In this document: piece by piece, positions 1-7,202 of the stretch
How the letters are laid out: every line of letters starts with the position of its first letter
Numbering within the stretch: position 1 is the first letter of the stretch
Source: Fibrobacter intestinalis
Lineage (GTDB): Bacteria > Fibrobacterota > Fibrobacteria > Fibrobacterales > Fibrobacteraceae
Direction: 5' to 3'
Assembly (NCBI RefSeq): GCF_900167415.1
Contig: NZ_FUWU01000002.1
Span: 1 to 64,000 of the forward strand
Length of the DNA: 64,000 nucleotides
Translations under genes and position numbers: made by a program
The notes under the pieces: generated by a model
What the model saw: the letters and a program-made list of their open reading frames with translations, nothing else
Database searches by the model: none
What the model was told of the DNA's origin: nothing

Positions 1-18
1 CCTCGCAGTCTGCGAGAA

Positions 19-102
19 GAAATTTTCCTTGTGAAAAAGAAATTCCTGTATTGAAAAAAAAGAGTTCCACTTTGCGAAAAAGATGTTCACACTTTGAAAA
101 AA
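19..102. repeat. Four imperfect ~21-bp A-tract repeats
   Basis: Four loosely related units of 20, 23, 20 and 21 bp run head to tail, each opening with GA..TTC and closing with an A-tract (tracts at about 34-38, 54-61, 77-81 and 97-102). The A-tract spacing of 20-23 bp is close to two helical turns, which is what intrinsically curved DNA needs. The array ends just upstream of a likely promoter for the lipoprotein gene that follows. A short hairpin (CTCGC/GCGAG, 2-16) precedes it. A role as a curved upstream promoter element is inference; it could also be the degraded end of a neighbour lying outside the window. Confidence 0.5.
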
Positions 103-109
103 TTTTTAA

Positions 110-141
110 TTGAGAGTATTTGGTGGAAGATCGTATATAAT
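110..141 (+). promoter_or_regulatory. Candidate sigma-70 promoter for lipoprotein gene
   Basis: TTGAGA at 110-115 and TATATAAT at 134-141 form plausible -35 and -10 elements (18-20 bp spacing depending on the -10 register). A leader of roughly 60 nt would reach the ATG at 207. Confidence 0.5.
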
Positions 142-206
142 TCCCATTATTTTTTTATCAAAATGAATATCATGTGTCGCATGAAACAATGATGGAGAAA
201 AACAAT

Positions 207-1907
207 ATGTTGAATATGTACAATGTATTAAATCCTTTATCAAGAACTTTTTTTGCTTGCGCGGCGTGTTTTGCCGTGTTTGGTTGCGGAGGAGATTCTA
301 GTAGTAGCTCCGCGACCTCGCCTCAAGAAGACGTTTGCTCCGTTTCCAAGACGGCAAATTCGGTCACGGTTAAAACATTTGTCAATGGAGCCTCTTCCAC
401 AACGATTTATATGTTTGACGCCAATGGCAATATGGTATCCATCACGACTGTTAATGATTTTTCTGCTATGAACGATGATGTGACTGCGAAGGCGGTCTGC
501 GACGCCAACGGTTCCGTGGAAGGTTTTGAAGCGAGCTATGAAGGTGGGGAATGCACGGTGGTCCAAACGATTGGTCTGGCCGGTTCTTTGGAAAGCATTT
601 ATGAGGCGCAGAATGCCATTTGTGATGCGGAGAACGAGGGAGTCAAATTGTCCAGCAGTTCCGTTGGCGATTCCCCTATAGAAAGCAGCAGCTCTTCTTT
701 GCCGACGGATGTTGCCAAGCTTTCTGATTTGAAGGAGATTGATTGCGATAATAATATTCTTGGGTATCGGATTTTTGTTACAACTGAAAATTTGGACTAT
801 ATTTGTGCATCCTATAAAGCTACGAGCGGGACTTATACCACTTGGTATCCGGTAATTGACGATATTAAAAATGCTCCAAAATGTACCGAAGAATTGATAT
901 TATCTGGGGAAAAGTCGTCTTATTATGCGGAAAAAGATAATTCAATTTATGGTTGCGTGTTGGATATTAAGGATCCGTATGATTTTAGCAGTGCAGAATA
1001 TGTTTGGAAAATCAGCGGTGTTGCAGAAACCGACAATGGCAAAGTTTCTTCGTCCTCTGTAAATTCTGGTGCCGGAGTTTCTTCGAGTTCCTCTATAAAT
1101 TCTGAATCAGGCATCTCTTCTTCTGCAAATTCTGGAATTGTCGTTTCTTCAAGTTCTTCTCTTGCCTCCTCTTCGGCTTCCACGGAAAAGGTGGTGACTT
1201 TTAAAGATGGCATTATTTGGGAACCTTCTTATGCATCTCGGGTTCGGACGTTTTTCAATACGGTAGATGAATACAATTTCTTGGATAGCAATAAAGTGAC
1301 CGGAGATAGTTCCGGTTGGTGGTTCAAGTATTTGGATTCCGGGGATGGCGGCGCATCTACCGCAATCGGCGTTTTCTCTTCCTCCAATTTGGATTTGTCC
1401 ATTACGCTGAAATATACCGGCTGGCATCTCGAATATGATGGAGAGTATTATTATAACGCTCCGGATCCGTATCCTTACGCTGGTTTTGGATTTAATTGGT
1501 CGCCCGATGGAGAAGGTGCGAGCGTGGATCTTTCGGACTGGACCGGGATTTGTATTACTTATCAATCCAGCAAGTCTTTTGAAATAGCCTTCCCTGCGAT
1601 TGGTGACGGAGATTTTGCGTACTATTATCCCGCTGTTTCTAGTTCTACTCCTAAGACCATCGATATTCCTTTCTCTAGCTTAACCCGTTCCAAGTATGCG
1701 ACAACATCTTTGACTAGATCTAGCGCATTAACGAAAGTTACGGCGATGCACATCAAGTACACGAATGACGAAACAAAAGTGAACTGCAGTTATCAATATT
1801 ATACACCGAGCGAATGCGGTTCGATTTATAATTCCTATTCCAATTCCATCCAGATTTATCGGATTGGAAAGTATGGTACTTGCAAAGATTCTGGAACGAT
1901 TCTTTAA
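207..1907 (+). CDS. Secreted lipoprotein with serine-block linkers
   Basis: Predicted outer-membrane or surface lipoprotein of 566 residues. The ATG at 207 is chosen over an in-frame ATG at 174 because GGAG at 194-197 sits 9 bp before it. The N-terminus has a hydrophobic stretch ending in a lipobox VFGC (Cys27), followed by a serine run. Further poly-Ser linkers at about 148-165 and 280-325 divide the protein into an N-terminal module, a small Cys-containing middle module and a C-terminal region of about 230 residues. Poly-Ser linkers are typical of secreted Fibrobacter proteins. The C-terminal region is rich in Trp, Tyr, Gly and Asp and resembles a carbohydrate-binding beta-sandwich (CBM11/CIA30-like), but no catalytic motif was recognised. 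Binding to plant polysaccharide is a guess from that resemblance. Confidence 0.8.
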   Translation: MLNMYNVLNPLSRTFFACAACFAVFGCGGDSSSSSATSPQEDVCSVSKTANSVTVKTFVNGASSTTIYMFDANGNMVSITTVNDFSAMNDDVTAKAVCDANGSVEGFEASYEGGECTVVQTIGLAGSLESIYEAQNAICDAENEGVKLSSSSVGDSPIESSSSSLPTDVAKLSDLKEIDCDNNILGYRIFVTTENLDYICASYKATSGTYTTWYPVIDDIKNAPKCTEELILSGEKSSYYAEKDNSIYGCVLDIKDPYDFSSAEYVWKISGVAETDNGKVSSSSVNSGAGVSSSSSINSESGISSSANSGIVVSSSSSLASSSASTEKVVTFKDGIIWEPSYASRVRTFFNTVDEYNFLDSNKVTGDSSGWWFKYLDSGDGGASTAIGVFSSSNLDLSITLKYTGWHLEYDGEYYYNAPDPYPYAGFGFNWSPDGEGASVDLSDWTGICITYQSSKSFEIAFPAIGDGDFAYYYPAVSSSTPKTIDIPFSSLTRSKYATTSLTRSSALTKVTAMHIKYTNDETKVNCSYQYYTPSECGSIYNSYSNSIQIYRIGKYGTCKDSGTIL

Positions 1908-1931
1908 AGACTCCTAAAAATCAAGAATGCT

Positions 1932-1963
1932 ATCCGGACCTATTCGGTTCGGATTTTCTTTTT
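1932..1963 (+). terminator. Rho-independent terminator of lipoprotein gene
   Basis: ATCCGGACC (1932-1940) pairs with GGTTCGGAT (1946-1954) around a 5-nt loop and is followed by a T-rich tract. Confidence 0.8.
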
Positions 1964-1983
1964 GCTTTTTTCTTGAGCGAACA

Positions 1984-2012
1984 TTTACAGCTTCAAAGAA
2001 TTTTGCTAAATT
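1984..2012 (+). promoter_or_regulatory. Promoter of tRNA-Glu
   Basis: TTTACA (1984-1989), a 17-bp spacer, and TAAATT (2007-2012) lie 14 bp upstream of the mature tRNA 5' end, the usual arrangement for a tRNA promoter. Confidence 0.6.
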
Positions 2013-2026
2013 GTTTCTGCTTTTTT

Positions 2027-2099
2027 GGCATGTTCGTCTAGTGGTCCAGGACGCTGGCCTCTCACGCCGGTAACAAGGGTTCGAGTCCCTTACATGCTA
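2027..2099 (+). tRNA. tRNA-Glu (anticodon CTC)
   Basis: A full cloverleaf is visible. The acceptor stem GGCATGT pairs with ACATGCT (first pair G-U). The anticodon stem CTGGC/GCCGG encloses loop CTCTCAC with anticodon CTC. The T-arm is AAGGG/CCCTT with loop TTCGAGT. The discriminator base is A at 2099 and no CCA is encoded, so the tail must be added enzymatically. Confidence 0.95.
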
Positions 2100-2112
2100 T
2101 TTTGATTTAGAA

Positions 2113-2139
2113 AATCCTGTTTCCCGACAGGATTTTTTT
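2113..2139 (+). terminator. Terminator of tRNA-Glu
   Basis: AATCCTGT (2113-2120) and ACAGGATT (2127-2134) form an 8-bp stem with loop TTCCCG, followed by a T tract. Confidence 0.9.
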
Positions 2140-2278
2140 GCAGGCTAGTTTTGAGGGAATGCGTCGCTTGAATTGGACATTTGTAATGTTATCTTTATCA
2201 CATCACAAAACATTTTGGGGTTTTGCTCGGGCGCAATATAAACTATATATGAGGCACTAACTTTAACAAGGAATCATT

Positions 2279-3037
2279 ATGTCTTTAATGAAAAGATCTA
2301 TCGCTGAAGCGATTGGCACTCTTTGGCTTGTTCTTGGCGGTTGCGGTGCGGCCGTTCTTGCTTGTGGCGTTCCGAATACGGGAATCGGCTATGTCGGCGT
2401 TTCGCTGGCGTTTGGTCTTACCGTTCTCACGATGGCATTTGCCATTGGACACATCTCCGGTTGCCACTTGAATCCGGCGGTGACTCTCGGACTTGTTGCT
2501 GGCGGACGTTTCCCCGGTAAAGAGGCTCCGGCTTATATTGTGGCGCAGGTCATCGGTGGCATTGTCGCTGCGGCGATTCTTTTCGGCATTGCCTGTCCGG
2601 ATGTGAGCGCGGGCATTGGAGCGTTTGCGACAAACGGCTGGTCCGACGCTTTGAACGCTCAAGGTCTGAATGCCTTTGGCGGAAAGGCTTTTGGAATGGG
2701 AACGGCTTTTGCGACGGAAGTCGTTATGACGGCGATTTTCCTGTTTGTCATCATGGGTGCGACCGACAGTCGCGCGCCGGCAGGATTCGCCCCGATTGCT
2801 ATCGGGCTTTGCTTGACGTTGATTCACCTTATTAGCATCCCGGTGACGAACACTTCTGTGAACCCGGCTCGTTCGACGGCGGTTGCGGTTTTTGTTGGCG
2901 GCGTTGCCATCAAGCAGCTTTGGCTCTTCTGGGTTGCTCCGATTCTCGGCGGCGTTCTCGGTGGTCTGATTTATAAGTTCCTCAATTGCAACAAGTGTTG
3001 CTGCAAAGAAGGTGCTTGCTGCAAAAAAGAAGCGTAG
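2279..3037 (+). CDS. aqpZ: Aquaporin Z with cysteine-rich C-terminal tail
   Basis: Major intrinsic protein family water channel of the inner membrane, 252 residues. Both pore motifs are present: NPA at 65-67 in GCHLNPAV, and a second in [10 protein letters not shown] near 195. The body closely follows E. coli AqpZ in order and wording, including GGCGAAVLA near the N-terminus. The start is ATG 2279 with AAGGA at 2268-2272. A possible promoter is TTTGCT (2222-2227), 16 bp, TATATA (2244-2249). The gene is single, with its own terminator. What is odd is the tail: after the last membrane helix the final 16 or so residues carry six cysteines (C.., CCC, CC) among lysines, which E. coli AqpZ (231 residues) lacks. 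The tail faces the cytoplasm if topology is standard; metal or redox sensing is a possible but untested role. Confidence 0.95.
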   Translation: MSLMKRSIAEAIGTLWLVLGGCGAAVLACGVPNTGIGYVGVSLAFGLTVLTMAFAIGHISGCHLNPAVTLGLVAGGRFPGKEAPAYIVAQVIGGIVAAAILFGIACPDVSAGIGAFATNGWSDALNAQGLNAFGGKAFGMGTAFATEVVMTAIFLFVIMGATDSRAPAGFAPIAIGLCLTLIHLISIPVTNTSVNPARSTAVAVFVGGVAIKQLWLFWVAPILGGVLGGLIYKFLNCNKCCCKEGACCKKEA

Positions 3038-3060
3038 TTTTTTTGACTTTTCAGAAACAA

Positions 3061-3086
3061 AACGTCGGCAATTGTCGGCGTTTTTT
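3061..3086 (+). terminator. Terminator of aqpZ
   Basis: AACGTCGGC and GTCGGCGTT pair (with two G-U pairs in RNA) around AATT and are followed by a T run. The stem starts about 23 bp after the stop codon. Confidence 0.75.
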
Positions 3087-3143
3087 AGTTGAAAGAAAAT
3101 GAATTTGCAGAACAGGATCTTCTATTTCGGAGCTTTTTAAGCA

Positions 3144-3688
3144 AAAAAAGACCGGATAAACCGGTCTTTTATGGAGCTAAGGGATGGTGCGCTATTCGCG
3201 CCTCCCTTCGGGACGCAACACTTTGCGTTGCGCTCGTCACGCGTTCCCCTAGGTCGCGCGTTCCGTCGAACTCCAAAATCCCATGTCAGGAGTTCTCATC
3301 TCCTTGAAAAGCAAAAAAAGACCGGATAAAACCGGTCTTTTATGGAGCTAAGGGATGGTGCGCTATCCGCGCCTCCCTTCGGGACGCAACACTTTGCGTT
3401 GCGCTCGTCACGCGCTTCCCTAGGTCGCGCGTTCCGTCGAACTCCAAAATCCCATGTCAGGAGTTCTCATCTCCTTGAGATGTAAAAAAAAAAGACCGGA
3501 TAAACCGGTCTTTTATGGAGCTAATGCGATGGTGCGCTCTTCGCGCCTCCCTTCGGGACGCAACACTTTGCGTTGCGCTCGTCACGCGCTTCCCTAGGTC
3601 GCGCGTTCCGTCGAACTCCAAAATCCCATGTCAGGAGTTCTCATCTCCTTGAAATGTAAAAAAAAAGACCGGATAAACCGGTCTTTTA
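3144..3688. repeat. Tandem ~170-bp satellite copying tRNA-Ala 3' end and terminator
   Basis: Three near-identical units, then a fourth start that runs into the real tRNA-Ala. The terminator core ACCGG recurs at 3151, 3321, 3495 and 3668 (periods 170, 174, 173). Each unit holds, in order on the plus strand: an A run; the hairpin AAGACCGG-ATAAA-CCGGTCTT; TATGGAGCTAA (the tRNA-Ala 3' acceptor sequence plus its downstream flank, minus-strand sense); a GC-rich segment with several hairpins; and AGGAG-TTCTCAT-CTCCT, which mimics a tRNA T-arm (5-bp stem, 7-nt loop) in plus-strand sense. No protein coding is supported. This region explains the 650-bp gap between aqpZ and the tRNA. Confidence 0.9.
3658..3687 (-). 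terminator. Terminator of tRNA-Ala
   Basis: On the minus strand AAGACCGG (3685-3678) and CCGGTCTT (3672-3665) form an 8-bp stem followed by a U run. It begins a few bases after the tRNA 3' end. The same hairpin recurs in each upstream satellite unit. Confidence 0.85.
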
Positions 3689-3762
3689 TGGAGCTAAGGA
3701 GATTCGAACTCCTGACCCCAACGCTGCCAGCGTTGTGCTCTACCAAACTGAGCTATAACCCC
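3689..3762 (-). tRNA. tRNA-Ala (anticodon GGC)
   Basis: Read on the minus strand, acceptor GGGGTTA pairs with TAGCTCC and contains the G3-U70 pair that identifies tRNA-Ala. The anticodon stem CAACG/CGTTG encloses CTGGCAG, anticodon GGC. The T-arm is AGGAG/CTCCT with loop TTCGAAT. The discriminator is A and no CCA is encoded. Several satellite units lie immediately downstream of its 3' end. Confidence 0.95.
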
Positions 3763-3776
3763 GTTCAAGTGTCCCA

Positions 3777-3805
3777 AATTGAGAAAAAAAAACTCCCCCT
3801 GTCAA
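3777..3805 (-). promoter_or_regulatory. Candidate promoter of tRNA-Ala inside a terminator
   Basis: On the minus strand a perfect -35 TTGACA (3805-3800), a 17-bp spacer and a weak -10 TCAATT (3782-3777) precede the tRNA 5' end by 14 bp. The -35 hexamer coincides with the loop region of the terminator hairpin of the upstream isomerase gene. Confidence 0.5.
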
Positions 3806-3812
3806 GGGGGAA
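3784..3812 (-). terminator. Terminator of the peptidyl-prolyl isomerase gene
   Basis: On the minus strand TCCCCCT and AGGGGGA pair around a 4-nt loop and are followed by nine U residues, 25 bp after the stop codon. Confidence 0.85.
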
Positions 3813-3836
3813 GTCGATTATTTTTTGAAAATGTGA

Positions 3837-4385
3837 TTAGGGAGCGGTTTCAATCGTCACTTTTTCAATAATCACGTCTTCGTAGGGGCGGTCGTTTCTG
3901 TCGGTGCGCGCTTCGGCGATCTTGTCCAGAACGTCGAAACCTTCAAAAAGCTGTCCGAATACGGAATAGCCTTCTGCGGGGCCGCCGTTTGCCGGGTGAT
4001 CCAAAAAATGGGTTCCTTCTGCCGGGTGGACGATAAAGAACTGGCTACCGATGGAATGGGGCATCATCGTTTTGGCCCAGCTCAATGCGCCGCGGACGTG
4101 GGAAAGTCTGGAATCGTATTTGTCGCCGATGGTTGATCCTGGACCTTTGGCCGCATGGCCGCCTGTGCCGTTCTTGCGGTTGAAATCACCGCCTTGAATC
4201 ATAAATCCTTTGATGATGCGATGGAACGGTGCTCCGTCGTATTTGCCCTGCTTGGCGAGTTCCACAAAGTTGGTGGCGCTTTCGCCGACGATTTCCGGGA
4301 ACAGCCGTGCGCGCATTTCTCCCTGGTTTGTCTGGATGATGGCGATGGTTTCGCCGCTTTGTGGCAGGTCTAGCTGATTGAACAT
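3837..4385 (-). CDS. Cyclophilin-type peptidyl-prolyl cis-trans isomerase
   Basis: Cytoplasmic cyclophilin of 182 residues that would speed proline isomerisation during folding. Family motifs are clear: FHRIIKGFMIQGGDF, GSQFFIVH, a Gly-rich HAAKGPGSTIGDKYDS segment and FGQLFEGFDVLDKI. No signal peptide is present. ATG 4385 is chosen because GGAG lies 9 bp upstream; an in-frame TTG at 4400 overlaps that ribosome site. It stands alone, divergent from pyrR with 81 bp between the starts, and ends in its own terminator. Exact PpiA/PpiB assignment is not attempted. Confidence 0.92.
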   Translation of the reverse strand: MFNQLDLPQSGETIAIIQTNQGEMRARLFPEIVGESATNFVELAKQGKYDGAPFHRIIKGFMIQGGDFNRKNGTGGHAAKGPGSTIGDKYDSRLSHVRGALSWAKTMMPHSIGSQFFIVHPAEGTHFLDHPANGGPAEGYSVFGQLFEGFDVLDKIAEARTDRNDRPYEDVIIEKVTIETAP

Positions 4386-4466
4386 ATTTGGAATCTCCAA
4401 TTGAGTTTTGTCTTGGGATAAAAACTACATTTTCTTTTTGGAAAGAACATCAAAAAGGAGACCGTA

Positions 4467-5030
4467 GTGAAAGATACTTGCAAACGGATCCGCCAGCTCC
4501 TGGATGCCCAGTCGATGGAAACGGCTTTGGACCGAATGGCTTCGTCCGTTTCGGAAATGATTCCCGCTAAAGACAATGTCCTGGTTCTTGGTATGGCGAG
4601 TCGAGGAATTCCCTTGGCAAAAAAATTGGCAAAGCGCCTTTCGGAGCGTTATAAAGTGGAAATTCCCTGCGGCAGTTTGGACGCCACCTTTTATCGGGAT
4701 GATTTTCATTATCGCAAGCCGCTGGCTGTTACGGAAATGCGCATTACGGAGATGCCGTCATCCGTAGAGGGCAAAACGGTGATTCTGGTCGATGATGTCC
4801 TTTATACAGGACGCTCGGCTCGGGCTGCCATTCAGGCGATTCTCGATATGGGACGTCCGGCATCCATCCGTTTTTGCGTGCTTGTCGATCGCGGGCATAG
4901 GGAGTTGCCGATTGCAGCCGACGTCATCGGAGTTTCGGTGAAAACTCTGGCGAATGAAGAAGTTCGGGTTTGTGTCGAACCGCTGGATTCGGAAACGGCG
5001 GTGTACTTAGTTCAAGTGGAGAATGTATGA
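4467..5030 (+). CDS. pyrR: PyrR: pyrimidine regulator / uracil phosphoribosyltransferase
   Basis: PyrR family protein of 187 residues. The PRPP-binding loop VILVDDVLYTGRSARAA lies at 105-121, and the SLDATFYRDD segment near 70-79 is typical of PyrR. The start is GTG 4467 with AAGGAG about 8 bp upstream. Its TGA overlaps the ATG of pyrB (ATGA), so the two are translationally coupled. In Bacillus PyrR binds pyr mRNA to cause attenuation, and it also makes UMP from uracil. Here the region upstream leaves under about 40 nt of leader if the weak promoter near 4401-4431 is used, too short for the usual binding loop plus antiterminator and terminator. Its regulatory target is therefore open. Confidence 0.93.
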   Translation: MKDTCKRIRQLLDAQSMETALDRMASSVSEMIPAKDNVLVLGMASRGIPLAKKLAKRLSERYKVEIPCGSLDATFYRDDFHYRKPLAVTEMRITEMPSSVEGKTVILVDDVLYTGRSARAAIQAILDMGRPASIRFCVLVDRGHRELPIAADVIGVSVKTLANEEVRVCVEPLDSETAVYLVQVENV

Positions 5031-5965
5031 CCTCTTCTCTTTCTATCCGTCATCTTTTAGGGCTTCAAGGCGTCAGCGAAAAAGACATTCGCGCGATTTT
5101 GGATACCGCCGTCGAATTTCGGCAACTGCTGGAACGTCCGGTAAAAAAAGTGCCCTCTCTTCGGGGCGTGACCATCGTGAATCTGTTTTTTGAAAACAGT
5201 ACTCGGACGCGGACAAGCTTTGAACTGGCGGAAAAACGCCTTTCTGCGGACATCGTGAATTTTTCGAGTTCCAATTCCAGCGTCAAAAAAGGCGAGACGT
5301 TGCTGGACACCCTCAAAAATATCGAATCCATGAAAATCGATGTCGTTGTCGTTCGGCACAAGGGTACGGGAGTTCCCAAATTTTTGGCGGATCACACGAA
5401 AGCGATTGTGCTGAATGCTGGCGATGGCGCTCATGAACACCCGACTCAGGCTCTTCTGGATATGTTTACGGTGGAGCAGAAGTTGGGAACGCTCAAGGGA
5501 AAACGCATTGCGATCGTTGGCGATATTCGTCACAGCCGCGTTGCCCGGTCGGATTCCTGGGGCATGACGACGTTGGGAGCTTCGGTCACTCTTTGCGGAC
5601 CCAGCACTCTTCTTCCTCGGTATCGGGCGGATTTCCCGCAAGTGAATTGGGAAACCGATGTAAAAAAAGCCGTTGCCGGAGCCGACGCCATTATCGCTTT
5701 GCGTTTGCAAAAGGAACGGATGGAAGATTCCCTTCTTCCCAGTATGCGGGAATATCGCAATTATTTCGGCGTTACAGAAGAAGTTTTGGAACAAGCGAAA
5801 TCCTCTGCGCTTATCATGCATCCCGGACCTATCAATCGGGGGGTGGAATTGGATTCCGAAGTTGCGGATGGAGAGCACTCTGTAATTTTGGAACAGGTGA
5901 CAAACGGCGTTGCCGTTCGGATGTCGGCACTTTATCTCCTGTCGGGAGGCCATGCTAATGAATAA
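5027..5965 (+). CDS. pyrB: Aspartate carbamoyltransferase catalytic subunit
   Basis: Catalyses carbamoyl phosphate plus aspartate to carbamoyl aspartate in pyrimidine synthesis; 312 residues. The carbamoyl-phosphate site FENSTRTRTSFE is at 55-66 and HEHPTQALLDMFT at 136-148. Later motifs are VGDIRHSRVARS and MHPGPINRGVE. ATG 5027 overlaps the pyrR stop. It lacks the N-terminal extension seen in Pseudomonas PyrB but sits in the same pyrR-pyrB-pyrC' order. No pyrI regulatory gene is adjacent. The downstream inactive dihydroorotase-like protein probably forms part of the holoenzyme, by analogy with Pseudomonas. Confidence 0.96.
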   Translation: MTSSLSIRHLLGLQGVSEKDIRAILDTAVEFRQLLERPVKKVPSLRGVTIVNLFFENSTRTRTSFELAEKRLSADIVNFSSSNSSVKKGETLLDTLKNIESMKIDVVVVRHKGTGVPKFLADHTKAIVLNAGDGAHEHPTQALLDMFTVEQKLGTLKGKRIAIVGDIRHSRVARSDSWGMTTLGASVTLCGPSTLLPRYRADFPQVNWETDVKKAVAGADAIIALRLQKERMEDSLLPSMREYRNYFGVTEEVLEQAKSSALIMHPGPINRGVELDSEVADGEHSVILEQVTNGVAVRMSALYLLSGGHANE

Positions 5966-7199
5966 TGTGATTTTGAAAAACGTGCGTCCCTTTGTGGACG
6001 GAGCCTTTGCCGATGTTACAACGGTTTGCTTGGTGAATGGCGTGTGGGCGGATTCCGCTCCCGAAGGCACTCCCGAAATCGAAGGCAACGGCGCGCTTCT
6101 GCTTCCGGCGTTATTCGCTCTGGGATTGGATTTTCAGGAACCTGCCCGTGATGATATTTACACTTATCGGGACGGTTTTCGGGCGATGCGCCGCGGCGGT
6201 TTTTATGGTGGGCTTTACGAAAGCGCGGCGAATCCGATTGACGGAATCCAGCGTCTGGTCGCCGAAAAAGCGGCTCTGGACGGCTCCGGATTTGACATGC
6301 GCATCCTCGGTGCGATAAGCCAGGGATATGAAGCGAAAGCCCTTGCCGAAATGCGGGAACTTGCCGATGGTGGCGTTGTGGGATTTGGCGATGGCAACAG
6401 GGCTTTTGGAACGATGCGTTTCTTGCGCCTTTGCTTGGAATACGGCGCGATGACGGGAAAACGCTTTTTCTTTTTGCCTTACGACTATTCGCTTGCGCAC
6501 GGCGGTTTTGTGAATGAAGGCAATTTCTCGGATATGATCGGGATGAAAGGCGTTCCCGAGCAGGCGGAGACCATTCCGCTGTTTTCCCTCTTGGAAATGT
6601 CCCGCTGGCTGGGCGTTCCGTTGCATATTAAACAGGTGACGTCCCGTTCTGCGCTCGATTTGATTCGGCGCTATCGAGATTTGGGTGTGGACGTTACTTG
6701 CGATGTGAATCTTCTGCATCTTCTGTTTTGCGACGAGGATTTGCTTTCGCTCCAGACGAGTTTGAACCTGCATCCGCCGGTGCGTTCGTCCGCTGACCGA
6801 GACGCCTTATGGAGTGGGCTTGCCGACGGTTCCATCTCGGCCATCAGCATCAATCACTTTCCTGTACACAGGGAAGACAAGGAAGTCAATTTTGAAGCGG
6901 CGATTCCCGGAGCGGTTTCTTTGGAAGTGGCTCTCCCCGCTATTTGGAAGCTCTTGTCGGAGCGCGTGGGCAAAGCTCGTGCCGTAGAGCTGCTTTCGCA
7001 AAAGCCCGCAGAAATCGCTTGTGCATCCAAAGTGGAACTTGCTCCGGGAAAGCGGGCTGACGCGGTTTTGTTCGATCCGTCGGGCGAAACGGAAGTTTCT
7101 TCGAAAACTTTTGCGGGTGGCGTAGAAAATTCTCCGTTCCTCGGGCAAAAACTTTCGGGAAAAATTATCGGTTCCTATATTGCGGGTCTCTGGGGGTAG
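5958..7199 (+). CDS. pyrC': Non-catalytic dihydroorotase homologue (PyrC')
   Basis: Amidohydrolase-fold protein of 413 residues related to class I dihydroorotase. ATG 5958 is chosen with GGGAGG at 5943-5948; it overlaps the end of pyrB. The catalytic HxH after strand 1 is replaced (GLDFQEP at 56-62 where the active form has HxHxREP). The usual His of the HVS motif reads LHIKQVTS, the PHH motif reads NLLHL, and the TDHAPH aspartate motif reads INHFPVH. The carboxylated-Lys region has no obvious Lys (GGVVGFGDGN). It therefore cannot be a standard zinc dihydroorotase. In Pseudomonas, a dead PyrC' encoded after pyrB is required to assemble active ATCase; that structural role is the best inference here. 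An active dihydroorotase must lie elsewhere. Confidence 0.88.
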   Translation: MNNVILKNVRPFVDGAFADVTTVCLVNGVWADSAPEGTPEIEGNGALLLPALFALGLDFQEPARDDIYTYRDGFRAMRRGGFYGGLYESAANPIDGIQRLVAEKAALDGSGFDMRILGAISQGYEAKALAEMRELADGGVVGFGDGNRAFGTMRFLRLCLEYGAMTGKRFFFLPYDYSLAHGGFVNEGNFSDMIGMKGVPEQAETIPLFSLLEMSRWLGVPLHIKQVTSRSALDLIRRYRDLGVDVTCDVNLLHLLFCDEDLLSLQTSLNLHPPVRSSADRDALWSGLADGSISAISINHFPVHREDKEVNFEAAIPGAVSLEVALPAIWKLLSERVGKARAVELLSQKPAEIACASKVELAPGKRADAVLFDPSGETEVSSKTFAGGVENSPFLGQKLSGKIIGSYIAGLWG

Positions 7200-7202
7200 G
7201 CT

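Noticed and set aside
3144-3688. CRISPR array
   Set aside because: The repeat is ~170 bp with no regular unique spacers, and no cas genes are present.
3089-3828. Short open frames across the tRNA-Ala satellite and tRNA region
   Set aside because: They read through terminators, repeat cores and the tRNA itself, and the translations repeat with the DNA unit. No ribosome site and no protein-like pattern.
4386-4466. PyrR-type attenuator or riboswitch before pyrR
   Set aside because: The space is too short and no alternative hairpins with a T run are visible.
5958-7199. Active dihydroorotase (pyrC)
   Set aside because: All metal-ligand motifs are substituted, so a catalytic call would mislead.
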